This document shows positions 8,609 to 18,486 of a stretch of 64,000 bases of DNA, piece after piece (within the stretch, counting starts at the first letter, position 1; each line of letters begins with the position of its first letter). The notes beneath the pieces were generated by a model. It saw only the letters and a program-made list of their open reading frames with translations, was not told the origin of the DNA and did no database searches. Both the position numbers and the translations under genes were made by a program. The stretch is taken from NCBI RefSeq assembly GCF_001465595.2, contig NZ_CP013481.2:1798001-1862000 (forward strand), written 5' to 3'. This DNA comes from Pandoraea apista. GTDB lineage: Bacteria; Pseudomonadota; Gammaproteobacteria; Burkholderiales; Burkholderiaceae.

Positions 8609-11320
8609 TCAGGCGAGCGCCTTTTCGACGATCTCGCGAACGTCCTTCGACAGGGCCTTGTGGTCCGCGACAGCTTGCAGTGCTTTGTGCATGTGCTCGC
8701 GCAGCGATGGCGTGTACTTGCGCCAGCGGTCGAGCACCCGTGCCAGACGCGCCGCTACTTGCGGGTTGAGGGCGTCGAGCGCGAGTACCTGTTCCGCCCA
8801 GAACTGGTAGCCGGAACCGTCTGCCGCGTGGAACTGGGCGGGATTGCCTGCGCAGAAGCTGAAAATCAGCGAACGCGCCCGGTTCGGGTTCTTCAGCGTG
8901 AAGGCCGGATGGCGCATGAGCGCCCGCACTGCGTCGATCACACAATGGCTGCCGTCGCCGCGTTGCATGGCTTGCAGCGCAAACCATTTGTCGATGGCTA
9001 ACGGCTCGTGCTCGAAGCGTTGATAGAAGTCTTCCAGCGCTTCGGCGGCATGGTTCTGTCCGTGCGCGGCGTCGCCCTCGCGCGCGGCCCCGCCGCGTTG
9101 CACGAGCGCGGTGAGCGCGGCGAAACGATCCGTCATGTTGTCGGCCGTGTCGTATTGCGTGCGGGCGGTTTGGGCCACACCGGCGTCGGACAGTTCCATC
9201 AGGTACGACAGCGCGAGGTTCTTCAGGGCACGCTCGCCTGCGGAGGCGGCATCGGGACGATACGGACCCGGCACGCGATGGTTGTGATACGCCGCGAGCC
9301 ACTCGGTGTGCAGCGAGGCCGCCAGACGCTGACGCAGATACTGACGCGCCGCATGAATTGCCGCCGGATCAATCTCGGTCATCTGCTCGCCGAGATACGA
9401 CTCGGCCGGCAGCGTGAGCGCCTGTGCGCGGAACGCCGGGTCGAGTGTTTCATCGCGCAGCACTTGCCGGAAGGCTTCGAGCACGTAGCTGTCGACGCTG
9501 GGCAACTGGCCCATCTGAATGGACTCGACGAGCGCCAGCAACTGGCGCGTGGCCAGACGCTGACCGGCTTCCCAACGGTTGAACGGATCGCTGTCGTGCG
9601 CCATCAGGAACGCGAGTTCGTCGATGGTGTATTCGTGCTCGACGATCACCGGAGCCGAGAAACCGCGCAGCAGCGACGGCATCGGGTTATGCGGCACATC
9701 CACGAATGTGAAGCTCTGGCGCTCCTGCGTGAAGTCGAGCACCCGCGTGGTGGTGGCGGGCACCTCGCTGCCTTCGCCCGCCAGACGCAGGGCGAGATCG
9801 CGGCCGTCCTGACCGAGCAGACCGACAGCGAACGGAATATGGAACGGCTGTTTGACGAGCGTGTCGTCTTGCAACTCGACGCCGACCTTCGGGCAGCGCT
9901 GCGTGAGCGTGAGGGTGTAGGTGCGCGCGGCTTCGTCGTAGGCGGCGTCGACCGTCACGCGCGGCGTGCCGGCCTGGCTGTACCAACGGCCGAATTGCGT
10001 CAGGTCGCGATGGTTGGCGTCGGCCATGGCGGCGCGGAAGTCATCGCACGTGACTGCCTGCCCGTCGTGGCGCTCGAAGTACAGGTCCATGCCGCGGCGG
10101 AAACCGTCGCGCCCGAGCAGCGTCTGATACATGCGCACGACTTCGGCGCCTTTCTCGTAGACGGTGACCGTGTAGAAATTGTTGATCTCGACGTAACTCT
10201 CCGGGCGCACCGGATGCGCCATCGGGCCGGCATCTTCGGGGAACTGTGCCTGACGCAGCACGCGCACGTCGTCGATGCGCTTGACCGCGCGGCCCGACTC
10301 GGAGCCCATCATGTCGGCAGAGAATTCCTGATCCCGGAACACCGTCAGGCCTTCCTTCAGGCTCAACTGGAACCAGTCGCGGCAGGTCACGCGATTGCCT
10401 GTCCAGTTGTGGAAGTATTCGTGGCCCACCACGGCTTCGATGTTGCCGAAATCGTCGTCGGTCGCGGTGGCGGCATCGGCCAGCACATACTTCGTGTTGA
10501 AGATGTTCAGGCCCTTGTTCTCCATCGCGCCCATGTTGAAGTCGCTCACCGCCACGATCATGAAGCGGTCGAGATCGAGTACGCGTCCGAAGCGCTCCTC
10601 GTCCCAACGGATCGAGTTGATCAGCGAGTGCATGGCGTGTTCGGTCTTGTCCAGATCCTGCGGCTGTACCCAGACTTGAAGGAGCTTCTCGCGGCCATCG
10701 CCGGCGACCAGGCGTTCCTCACGGCAAACGAGACGTCCGGCGACCAGCGCGAACAGGTAGCTGGGCTTCTTGAACGGGTCGTCCCAGATGGCGAAGTGAC
10801 GGCCATCGGGCAGGTCGCCCTTGTCGATCAGGTTGCCATTGGCCAGCAGCACCGGATACGCTTCGCGGTCGGCGCGCAGCGTAACGGTGTAAGTGGCCAT
10901 CACATCCGGACGGTCGAGGAAGTAGGTGATCTTGCGAAAGCCCTCGGCCTCGCACTGCGTGAAGAAGTTGCCCCCCGAGACGTATAGCCCCATGAGCGAC
11001 GTGTTCTCCTGCGGACGGCAGCGCGTGACGAGCGTGAGTTCGAACGCTTCGGGCGGGGCTTCAACGGTGAGCGTTTCTTCGCCCGTGCGGTATCCGGCCC
11101 AGGGTTTGCCGTCGAGTTCGAGGCTCACCAGTTGCAGACTCTGACCCACCAGTTCGAGGTCGCCGCCGGCGCCGGCAGGGTTGCGGTGTACGCGCAGCCG
11201 GCTGGTGACGGTGGTGACGTCGGGGGCGAGGTCGAAGTCGAGTTGGACGGTGTCGATCAGATACGCCGGGGGCGTATAGTCGGAGCGTTGGATGACACCT
11301 GCGAGGTCGGTTCTGAGCAT
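8609..11320 (-). CDS. pepN: Aminopeptidase N (M1 family zinc metallopeptidase)
   Basis: Cytosolic broad-specificity aminopeptidase that removes N-terminal residues from peptides; 903 residues against about 870 in E. coli. The substrate-recognition GAMEN motif is present (MGAMENKGLN, about residue 262). The zinc site follows as HEYFHNWTGNRV with the downstream Glu in LSLKEGLTV (about 298-325). The C-terminal helical domain resembles the E. coli-type enzyme. I chose the ATG giving MLRTDLAG; a TTG 24 bases upstream also opens the frame, and neither has a strong Shine-Dalgarno sequence. Transcribed alone, with its own terminator. Confidence 0.95.
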   Translation of the reverse strand: MLRTDLAGVIQRSDYTPPAYLIDTVQLDFDLAPDVTTVTSRLRVHRNPAGAGGDLELVGQSLQLVSLELDGKPWAGYRTGEETLTVEAPPEAFELTLVTRCRPQENTSLMGLYVSGGNFFTQCEAEGFRKITYFLDRPDVMATYTVTLRADREAYPVLLANGNLIDKGDLPDGRHFAIWDDPFKKPSYLFALVAGRLVCREERLVAGDGREKLLQVWVQPQDLDKTEHAMHSLINSIRWDEERFGRVLDLDRFMIVAVSDFNMGAMENKGLNIFNTKYVLADAATATDDDFGNIEAVVGHEYFHNWTGNRVTCRDWFQLSLKEGLTVFRDQEFSADMMGSESGRAVKRIDDVRVLRQAQFPEDAGPMAHPVRPESYVEINNFYTVTVYEKGAEVVRMYQTLLGRDGFRRGMDLYFERHDGQAVTCDDFRAAMADANHRDLTQFGRWYSQAGTPRVTVDAAYDEAARTYTLTLTQRCPKVGVELQDDTLVKQPFHIPFAVGLLGQDGRDLALRLAGEGSEVPATTTRVLDFTQERQSFTFVDVPHNPMPSLLRGFSAPVIVEHEYTIDELAFLMAHDSDPFNRWEAGQRLATRQLLALVESIQMGQLPSVDSYVLEAFRQVLRDETLDPAFRAQALTLPAESYLGEQMTEIDPAAIHAARQYLRQRLAASLHTEWLAAYHNHRVPGPYRPDAASAGERALKNLALSYLMELSDAGVAQTARTQYDTADNMTDRFAALTALVQRGGAAREGDAAHGQNHAAEALEDFYQRFEHEPLAIDKWFALQAMQRGDGSHCVIDAVRALMRHPAFTLKNPNRARSLIFSFCAGNPAQFHAADGSGYQFWAEQVLALDALNPQVAARLARVLDRWRKYTPSLREHMHKALQAVADHKALSKDVREIVEKALA

Positions 11321-11518
11321 GGACGGTGTTTTGCGGACGGCCAAGGATCTCTAAATTGTAACGGAGTGGCGGCTCCTCCGCGTCGAAGCGAGAAATTTGC
11401 TGAATTTTTGCCTCAACGCGGCCGTCAAATGTCTCGGATGTGCGCGATGCGTCGTCCTATGCTTAAATCGGTGCAGGCGGCGCGCTTGGGCGCGCCGGGC
11501 CTTTCTCTGGAGTAGTCA

Positions 11519-12130
11519 ATGATGTGGAAACGATGGGCAATGGCGACGTTGGCCGTCGCCAGCGTCTTGCTGGCAGGGTGTGCCAGCACGGTCACGAGTC
11601 AGGTGACCGCGTTCGGCGATTCGCCGGGTTTTGAAGGCCCACGCACTTATGCGCTCACGCGCACCGCCGAGCAGCAGAATAATCAGGAACACGCGACTTA
11701 TGAGCAGTGGCTGCGCACGCGGCTGGCCGGAGACGGTTTCAGCGAGCAGAGCCCGTCGAGCGCGCACTATCTGATCGGCATGAGCTACGGCATCACCCAG
11801 CAGGTGATGCGTGTGGCGGAGCCGGCGTACGATCCGATGTTTGCGCCGGGCCCCTGGGGGCCGTGGGGACGCCCGTGGGGGTGGTATGGCTATCCGTACG
11901 GACCGCCGCCGGCTTATGTCGAGCGCGATTACCCGTATGGGCTCGCCGGCTTGCAGTTGCGCTTCACGGATCGCGCGAGCGGCAAGGAGGTGTACCGTGT
12001 GCAGGCCAATACCAGTGATGCCGGCACGTCGCTCGCCTCGGCCATGCCGTTCCTGATCGACGCCGCGCTCAAGCAGTTGCCGTTCCCGAGCGGGCGCACG
12101 GTCAACGTGCAGCAGAAGGTCGGACAATAG
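11519..12130 (+). CDS. DUF4136-type lipoprotein
   Basis: Predicted outer-membrane or periplasmic lipoprotein of 203 residues. A signal peptide ends in the lipobox LLAGC, giving Cys21 as the acylation site. The body resembles DUF4136 proteins, of unknown function: a beta-rich N-terminal part beginning AFGDSPGFEGPRTYAL and a C-terminal segment LQLRFTDRASGKEVYRV. Between about residues 102 and 141 is a Trp/Pro/Gly/Tyr-rich stretch (APGPWGPWGRPWGWYGYPYG), likely surface-exposed and flexible. GGAG lies six bases before the first of two tandem ATGs. Single gene with its own strong terminator. Confidence 0.8.
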   Translation: MMWKRWAMATLAVASVLLAGCASTVTSQVTAFGDSPGFEGPRTYALTRTAEQQNNQEHATYEQWLRTRLAGDGFSEQSPSSAHYLIGMSYGITQQVMRVAEPAYDPMFAPGPWGPWGRPWGWYGYPYGPPPAYVERDYPYGLAGLQLRFTDRASGKEVYRVQANTSDAGTSLASAMPFLIDAALKQLPFPSGRTVNVQQKVGQ

Positions 12131-12164
12131 GGCGCCGGGCAAGTCGCGGCAGGCAGCAGAACCT

Positions 12165-12217
12165 CGCCGGAGGAAGGCGGCGCGTCATCGGGACGCGCGC
12201 TTCGCTCCGGCGTTTTT
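12165..12217 (+). terminator. Rho-independent terminator after the DUF4136 gene
   Basis: The outer arms CGCCGGAG (12165-12172) and CTCCGGCG (12205-12212) enclose a second hairpin, GCGCGTC/GACGCGC. Five T residues follow. It sits between two convergent genes. Confidence 0.85.
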
Positions 12218-12220
12218 CGT

Positions 12221-12778
12221 TTACTGCATCAGCGTGACGATGCCGAGGATGGCGAAGATGATGGCGGCAACCGTATGCACGGCTTTCGTTGGCAGGCGGC
12301 CGGCGAATTTATGGCCTACGAGTACGGCCGGCACATTGGCGAGCATCATGCCGAGCGTAGTGCCGGCCACCACGCCAAAGAAGTCCTGATAGCGCGCGGC
12401 GAGCATCACCGTGGCGATTTGTGTCTTGTCGCCCATTTCGGCGATAAAGAACGTGACGACCGTGGAGGCGAACACGCCGAGTTGGCGCTTCGTGGTGGCG
12501 TCTTCGTCGTCGACCTTGTCGGGAATCAGAATCCAGATTGCCATGCCGATGAACGAGGCGACGATGGCCCACTTCATGATTGCCGGACTGATGGCCGTGG
12601 ATAGCCATTCGCCGAGCGCGCCGGCGAAGCCGTGATTGACCAACGTGGCGACGAGAATGCCAAGAATGATCGGCACGGGCTTCTTGAAGCGTGCAGCGAG
12701 AACGAGGGCAAGCAGTTGGGTTTTGTCGCCGATTTCGGCGAGACCGACAACACCGGTCGAGATGAGGAACGGGGACAC
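12221..12778 (-). CDS. GDT1/UPF0016 family manganese exporter
   Basis: Inner-membrane protein of 185 residues with about six hydrophobic segments. The two family signatures E-x-GDKT are both present (LAEIGDKTQLLALV near residue 15, IAEMGDKTQIATVM near 110), arranged as an inverted duplication. Bacterial members such as Vibrio MneA export Mn2+; related eukaryotic proteins move Mn2+/Ca2+ in the Golgi. The GTG start has GGAG nine bases upstream. The frame stays open about 80 bases further up, but that part overlaps the riboswitch aptamer and is unlikely to be translated. Control by a manganese riboswitch supports the Mn2+ assignment. Confidence 0.9.
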   Translation of the reverse strand: MSPFLISTGVVGLAEIGDKTQLLALVLAARFKKPVPIILGILVATLVNHGFAGALGEWLSTAISPAIMKWAIVASFIGMAIWILIPDKVDDEDATTKRQLGVFASTVVTFFIAEMGDKTQIATVMLAARYQDFFGVVAGTTLGMMLANVPAVLVGHKFAGRLPTKAVHTVAAIIFAILGIVTLMQ

Positions 12779-12849
12779 CTTGTTTTTCTCCGCCGGGCCA
12801 TGTTGATGCGAGCCAATGACAACGCATCCCGGCCCGGTTGGCGGAAGCA

Positions 12850-12973
12850 TTGTCATCGGTCTCGCCAGGCCCGAAGGCTGCGCACGCCATAGCCGGAACC
12901 GGCCAAGTCTGTTGACGTACGCCCCTGTCGACGTGCGATGAGCACGACAGGGCGGCTACTCCCCAATGAATCG
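12850..12973 (-). promoter_or_regulatory. yybP-ykoY manganese riboswitch
   Basis: Reading the minus strand, the leader has the conserved landmarks in order: TTGGGGAGTAGCC (from 12966), a paired arm region with CTGTCG/CGACAG, TACGTCAACA, and near the 3' end GCCTGGCGAGACCGATGACA. These match the yybP-ykoY aptamer that binds Mn2+. About 70 bases lie between the aptamer end and the GTG of the exporter gene, enough for an expression platform. Confidence 0.93.
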
Positions 12974-12979
12974 GAGCGG

Positions 12980-13007
12980 ATTATAGCATCGGATTGGTGA
13001 CGTGCAA
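12980..13007 (-). promoter_or_regulatory. Sigma-70 promoter of the manganese exporter leader
   Basis: TTGCAC at 13002-13007 and a perfect TATAAT at 12980-12985 are separated by 16 bases. The predicted start falls about 7 bases before the riboswitch aptamer, so the two features support each other. Confidence 0.85.
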
Positions 13008-13100
13008 GGGCTGGCTGGCGGTGTGCACGGTGTTCTGTCGCGCGCGAATGCGCACGCTGAGGGCACAAGGCAACGGCGGGCAGGTCGCCATGCGGGGGTG

Positions 13101-13126
13101 AAAAAAGGGCAGCCGACAGGCTGCCC
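13101..13126 (-). terminator. Rho-independent terminator of the purine gene block
   Basis: The perfect 8-bp stem GGGCAGCC/GGCTGCCC has a 4-base loop and is followed on the minus strand by six T residues. It lies about 140 bases past the guaD stop. Confidence 0.9.
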
Positions 13127-13268
13127 AAGGAGATCCCCGACCGCATGCCCCTTGCGCACGGTCGGCGACCGCGGGGGAATGTACGCCGCGCCAAGGCGGC
13201 GGCGCCCATTTCCTCGCGAAAGCGATGCGTCACTTTGCCGCCCCGACGAGGCGGATCAGGGCGCCCGG

Positions 13269-14597
13269 TCAGTGGGCCGTGCGTCGATGCACCGGTTTGC
13301 CTGCGGCGTAGGTCGTGGCGATGGCGCGGTCGTCGCCGAGCATGGCGAACGCGAAGAGCAGTTCTTCGAGCGATTCCGCCAACGCCGTGCGGCGTGCCAG
13401 CAATGGTGTGGCCTTCGGGTCGAGCACCACGAAATCGGCCTCGGCGCCCGCGGCCAGTGTGCCGATGGTGCCGTGCAGATCGAGGGCGTGCGCCGCGCCT
13501 TCCGTCGCCAGATAAAACATGCGTTCGGCCGAAAGGTGATAGCCCGACAGACGTGCGACCTTGTGGGCCTCGTTCATCGTCTGCAACATCGAGAACGTCG
13601 AACCACCGCCCACGTCGGTCGCGAGCGTGACCGGCATGCGGGTCGCCTCGGCGGCAGCGAAGTCGAACAGACCGCTGCCCAGGAACTGATTCGATGTCGG
13701 GCAATGCGCGGCCACGGTCCCCGTCTCGAACATGCGACGGCGGTCATGCTCGTCGAGCCAGATGCAGTGGCCATACACCGCGCGTTTGCGCAGCAGCTTG
13801 TAGTGGTCGTACACGTCGAGATAGCTGCGATGGCCGGGGAACAGGGAGCGCACCCATTCGACTTCGTCGGTGTTCTCGGCGACGTGGCTCTGAATGAACA
13901 CGTCCTGATACTGCTGGGCGAGTTCGCCGCACACGCCAAGTTGCGCTTCGGTCGACGTCGGCGCGAAGCGCGGCGTGAGCGCGTAAAGCTGGCGTCCCTT
14001 GTTGTGCCAGCGTTGGATCAGCGTTTCGCTGTCGCGTGCGCCGCTCTCGGCCGTATCGCGCAGGAATTCCGGGCAGTTGCGATCCATCATGACTTTGCCC
14101 GCGATCATGCGCAGATCGCGCGCGTCGCTGGCCTTGAAGAAAGCGTCGGCCGACCCCGGATGCACCGTGCAATACACGAGCGCGCTTGTCGTGCCGCCGC
14201 GCAGCAGTTCGTCGAGGAAGAACTGGGCGACATCGGCCGCGTACTCCGGGTTCTCGAAACGGCGCTCGGTCGGGAAGGTGTACTTCTCGAGCCAAGGTAG
14301 CAGCCCCGGTGCGGGCGACGCGATCATATCCGTTTGCGGATAGTGGATGTGCGTGTCGATGAAGCCGGGCGTAACGAGCTTGTCGCGCAGGTCTTCGACG
14401 GGCGTGCCGGCGGGCAGTGTGGGGGCGACCCTGGCATAGTCGCCGACGGCAGTGATGCGGCCGTTCTCGAAGGCGACGATACCGTCGGTATGGTGCACGG
14501 TGCCGGGGGCGCCATCGAGGTAGGCGCGCGCGGGATCGTGCGTGAAGTAGACCAGTTGCGCGCGTATGGCGCGCAGGGCGTGGCTTGTGGTGGACAT
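13269..14597 (-). CDS. guaD: Guanine deaminase GuaD
   Basis: Converts guanine to xanthine and ammonia; 442 residues, amidohydrolase superfamily with one zinc. The metal motif TPGFIDTHIHYPQTD lies near residues 75-90. Further ligand segments are FIQSHVAEN, VYGHCIWLDEHD and ATDVGGGSTFSML. The EYTFPTER-like stretch typical of GuaD is seen as EKYTFPTERRF. It is the last gene of the purine block, 19 bases after the permease, so guanine brought in by that permease can be fed to xanthine dehydrogenase encoded upstream. Confidence 0.95.
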   Translation of the reverse strand: MSTTSHALRAIRAQLVYFTHDPARAYLDGAPGTVHHTDGIVAFENGRITAVGDYARVAPTLPAGTPVEDLRDKLVTPGFIDTHIHYPQTDMIASPAPGLLPWLEKYTFPTERRFENPEYAADVAQFFLDELLRGGTTSALVYCTVHPGSADAFFKASDARDLRMIAGKVMMDRNCPEFLRDTAESGARDSETLIQRWHNKGRQLYALTPRFAPTSTEAQLGVCGELAQQYQDVFIQSHVAENTDEVEWVRSLFPGHRSYLDVYDHYKLLRKRAVYGHCIWLDEHDRRRMFETGTVAAHCPTSNQFLGSGLFDFAAAEATRMPVTLATDVGGGSTFSMLQTMNEAHKVARLSGYHLSAERMFYLATEGAAHALDLHGTIGTLAAGAEADFVVLDPKATPLLARRTALAESLEELLFAFAMLGDDRAIATTYAAGKPVHRRTAH

Positions 14598-14616
14598 GTG
14601 CAGGGGCCTTCTATCG

Positions 14617-16041
14617 TTACATTTGCGTGAGCAGCAGCACTGCCAGTGCAGCGACGATCCACATCGCCGGCTTGATCTCTTTCACACGGCCGGTGAACAG
14701 CTTGAGCACGACAAACGCGAGGAAGCTGTAGGCGATACCGTCGGTGATCGAGTACGAAATCGGAATCATCACCACCGCGATAAAGCTCGGGATGGCTTCG
14801 TCCATGCGGTGCCATTCAATGCGCGCCACGGATTCCATCATAAACACACCGACCAGAATCAGCGCCGGGGCTGTCGCGATGGCAGGCACCAGCGAGAGCA
14901 TCGGGGACAGGAACAGGAACGGCAGGAACAGCAGCGCGCACACCACCGCGGTCAGCCCGGTGCGCCCGCCCTGTGCGATGCCTGCGGCCGATTCGATATA
15001 GGCGTTCGCCGGGCTCGTGCCGAGCGGGCCGGAAATCAGCACCGAGAACGAATCGACGATCATCGCCTGACGCATATTGCGCGGATTGCCGTCGCGATCC
15101 TTCATGTTACCGGCTTCGGCAATGCTCATGAAGGTCGAGAGCGTATCAAAGAACGCCGTGAAGAGCATCACGAAGATGAACGGCAGGTAAGCTACCTTCA
15201 GCGCACCGAGCAGGTCGAGCTGGCCGATGCCCGAGAAGTCGGGTGCGGCGAAGAAACCGTGGAAGTTCACCAGCGTGGCGGTCGCAATTTCCTTGGGGAA
15301 GTACGCCGTGCCGTCGCCCCACAAACGGCCGATGGGAATCGCCATGAGCGTGGTGACAACGATACCGATCATCAGCGCACCGTTCACGCGGCGCGCGACG
15401 AGCACGGTCGTGAGCGCGAGTCCGATGAGGAAGGTGACGGTCGGCGGCGACAAGTGCGCGAGACGCACGACCGTGACCGGATCGCTGATTACAAGTTTGG
15501 CGTTGACGAGACCGATCACGGTGATGAACAGACCGATGCCGCACGAGATCGCGTAGCGCAGGTTGGCCGGAATGGCGTCGACGACGAAGCGGCGCACGTT
15601 GAGCGCCGCGAGCAACGCGAAAAGAATGCCCGACCAGAACACACAGCCCAGCGCCGTTTGCCACGGCATGCCGACGCCGTGCACCATCGTGAAGGCGAAC
15701 AGCGCGTTCAGTCCCATGCCCGGCGCGACGAGTACCGGGTTGCGGGCGTAGAGCCCCATTGCACAACTGCCGAAGAAGCTGATGAGCACCGTGGCGGTGA
15801 GTGCCGCCGGGAACGCCATGCCAGTCTTCGACAGAATGGCCGGGTTGACGACGATGATGTACATCGCCGCGAGGAATGTGGTGATACCGGCTATCACTTC
15901 CGTGCGAAACGTGGAGCCGAGCGCCGTAATACCGAAATACCGGTCGAGCGACGAGACAGGCTGCGCGCCCGCCACGCGCGTGCTGTCGTGAGCCGCTTCG
16001 GGCGCGGCAGTACCCGCCGGGGGGCTGAGCGATGAGTCCAT
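14617..16041 (-). CDS. AzgA-like NCS2 purine permease (hypoxanthine/guanine/adenine)
   Basis: Inner-membrane nucleobase:cation symporter of the NCS2 family, AzgA/GhxP subgroup, 474 residues. The N-terminal part carries LDRYFGITALGSTFRTEVIA and GITTFLAAMYIIVVNP, diagnostic of the AzgA branch. Later segments include APGMGLNALFAFT and the helix-10 stretch ESAAGIAQGGRTGLTAVV. GGAGA lies nine bases upstream of the chosen ATG; a longer open frame begins 48 bases earlier. It is followed closely by guaD. The 228-base gap before it holds inverted repeats, so it may have its own promoter as well as read-through from the xdh genes. Confidence 0.92.
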   Translation of the reverse strand: MDSSLSPPAGTAAPEAAHDSTRVAGAQPVSSLDRYFGITALGSTFRTEVIAGITTFLAAMYIIVVNPAILSKTGMAFPAALTATVLISFFGSCAMGLYARNPVLVAPGMGLNALFAFTMVHGVGMPWQTALGCVFWSGILFALLAALNVRRFVVDAIPANLRYAISCGIGLFITVIGLVNAKLVISDPVTVVRLAHLSPPTVTFLIGLALTTVLVARRVNGALMIGIVVTTLMAIPIGRLWGDGTAYFPKEIATATLVNFHGFFAAPDFSGIGQLDLLGALKVAYLPFIFVMLFTAFFDTLSTFMSIAEAGNMKDRDGNPRNMRQAMIVDSFSVLISGPLGTSPANAYIESAAGIAQGGRTGLTAVVCALLFLPFLFLSPMLSLVPAIATAPALILVGVFMMESVARIEWHRMDEAIPSFIAVVMIPISYSITDGIAYSFLAFVVLKLFTGRVKEIKPAMWIVAALAVLLLTQM

Positions 16042-16158
16042 GGGGTGTTGTCTCCGATGTTCTAAGATGTTTTGTGCGCGCGACGCCACAGGTGTGGGGG
16101 CACCGTATGACGCCTATTCAGGCACGCTCAAAAAATAGCATCGGGCCCCGGTGAAAAT

Positions 16159-16179
16159 ATTCCTCATGCGGAATGTTCC
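16159..16179. promoter_or_regulatory. Overlapping inverted repeats upstream of the AzgA-like permease gene
   Basis: ATTCC-N6-GGAAT (16159-16174) overlaps GGAA-TG-TTCC (16170-16179) in a locally AT-rich leader. The dyads are visible; the regulator is unknown. Confidence 0.35.
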
Positions 16180-16269
16180 ACATCATCGCGAGCTAATGTG
16201 GCGGTGTTGGGAGCGCCGGTTTGCCTTCGTTTTTTTGTGGTGACGGCGAAAATCGGAACTTACTGTGAC

Positions 16270-17406
<1,137 letters not shown>

Positions 17407-18486
17407 TCAGATGGCGATGCCGGTGTTCTGCGACGACGCCGGTGCGTTTTGGCGCATCTGCTGCTCGCGCACGCGCAAAAGCTGGGCCGCCACGGCAATG
17501 GCGATTGTCGCCGGCGCCTTGCCGGTAATGCCGGCGACACCGATGGGGCAGATCATCTGCTCGAAACGCTCGGGCGGCACCCCGCGATCGCGCAGACGGT
17601 GTTCGAACTGGCGTCGCTTCGTCATCGACCCGATCAGGCCGAAGTAGGCGAAATCGTCACGCTTGAAGATGGCCTCGCACAGGCGCTGATCCAGGGCGTG
17701 GTTATGTGTCATCACGAGGAAATACGCACCCGGCGGCGCTTCGGTCACGACAGCCTCGGGGGTGTCGGTCGATTCCACCTGCGTATTCGGCGGCACACTT
17801 TCCGGGAAGGTCTCGGTGCGCTCGTCGGCCCACGTGACGTGGCACGGTAGCGTGGCCAGCACTTGGACGATGGCCTGCCCGACGTGGCCCGCACCGAACA
17901 GCACGATATGGAAGTCGCTGGGCGCCAGACGCTCGCTCAGCCAGAGCCAGCCGTCGCTGCCTTGCCAGAAGGAGCAGGCGGCGTCGTCGGCATCGCGAGT
18001 CAGGGTGTGCGGGTGGGCGAGAGGCTCGCTCGCATCGAGTGCCGTCAACATGACCGGGCCACCTTGCTGCAAGCTTGCGACCGCATCGGCGCCGGGGGCT
18101 CCGAAAGCAACGCTGCGCAGACTCGCTTCACCTGCCGCGAGCCGCTTGTGAAGCGCGCTCACCCAGGCCAGATCGCTGAGCGTGAGCACTTCGAAGGCGA
18201 GGGTGACGGCGCCGCCGCAGCACTGCCCAAGGCTCGGGCCAAGCGCAAAACGTTCGACATGCCGTGCGCCTTGCTGTCCGTACTGACGCAGTAGCTGGCG
18301 GGCGACATCCATCGCCCGCCATTCGAGATGCCCGCCGCCGATGGTCTCCCACACCTGCTCGCGCGTGACGAGCAGATGGGTGCCCGCCTCGCGCGGCGCG
18401 GAGCCCTCCACGCGCGCGATCGTCACCAGTACCGCAGCCTCGCCACGGGCCAGCAGTTTGTGGGCGGCATCGACCCAGCGGTGCAT
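17407..18486 (-). CDS. xdhC: Xanthine dehydrogenase accessory protein XdhC
   Basis: Maturation chaperone of 359 residues that binds the molybdenum cofactor, helps its sulfuration and inserts it into XdhB. The N-terminal XdhC/CoxI domain carries GEAAVLVTIARVEGSAPREAG and ETIGGGHLEWRAMD; the C-terminal Rossmann-like domain carries VLFGAGHVGQAIVQVLATL and YFGLIGSMTKRRQF. Its ATG overlaps the xdhB stop by one base (TGATG), indicating translational coupling. The frame extends far upstream inside xdhB, but the family start is the ATG used here. Confidence 0.94.
   Translation of the reverse strand: MHRWVDAAHKLLARGEAAVLVTIARVEGSAPREAGTHLLVTREQVWETIGGGHLEWRAMDVARQLLRQYGQQGARHVERFALGPSLGQCCGGAVTLAFEVLTLSDLAWVSALHKRLAAGEASLRSVAFGAPGADAVASLQQGGPVMLTALDASEPLAHPHTLTRDADDAACSFWQGSDGWLWLSERLAPSDFHIVLFGAGHVGQAIVQVLATLPCHVTWADERTETFPESVPPNTQVESTDTPEAVVTEAPPGAYFLVMTHNHALDQRLCEAIFKRDDFAYFGLIGSMTKRRQFEHRLRDRGVPPERFEQMICPIGVAGITGKAPATIAIAVAAQLLRVREQQMRQNAPASSQNTGIAI

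Noticed and set aside
9008..10987. Open frame of 659 codons on the plus strand
   Set aside because: Antisense to pepN; no family features, and the pepN frame carries clear zinc-peptidase motifs.
12779..12856. N-terminal extension of the manganese exporter
   Set aside because: It overlaps the end of the riboswitch leader and lacks similarity to the family; the GTG at 12778 has a good ribosome-binding site.
14566..16035. Open frame of 489 codons on the plus strand
   Set aside because: Antisense to the AzgA-like permease; rich in His, Arg, Asp and Glu as expected for the complement of a membrane-protein gene.
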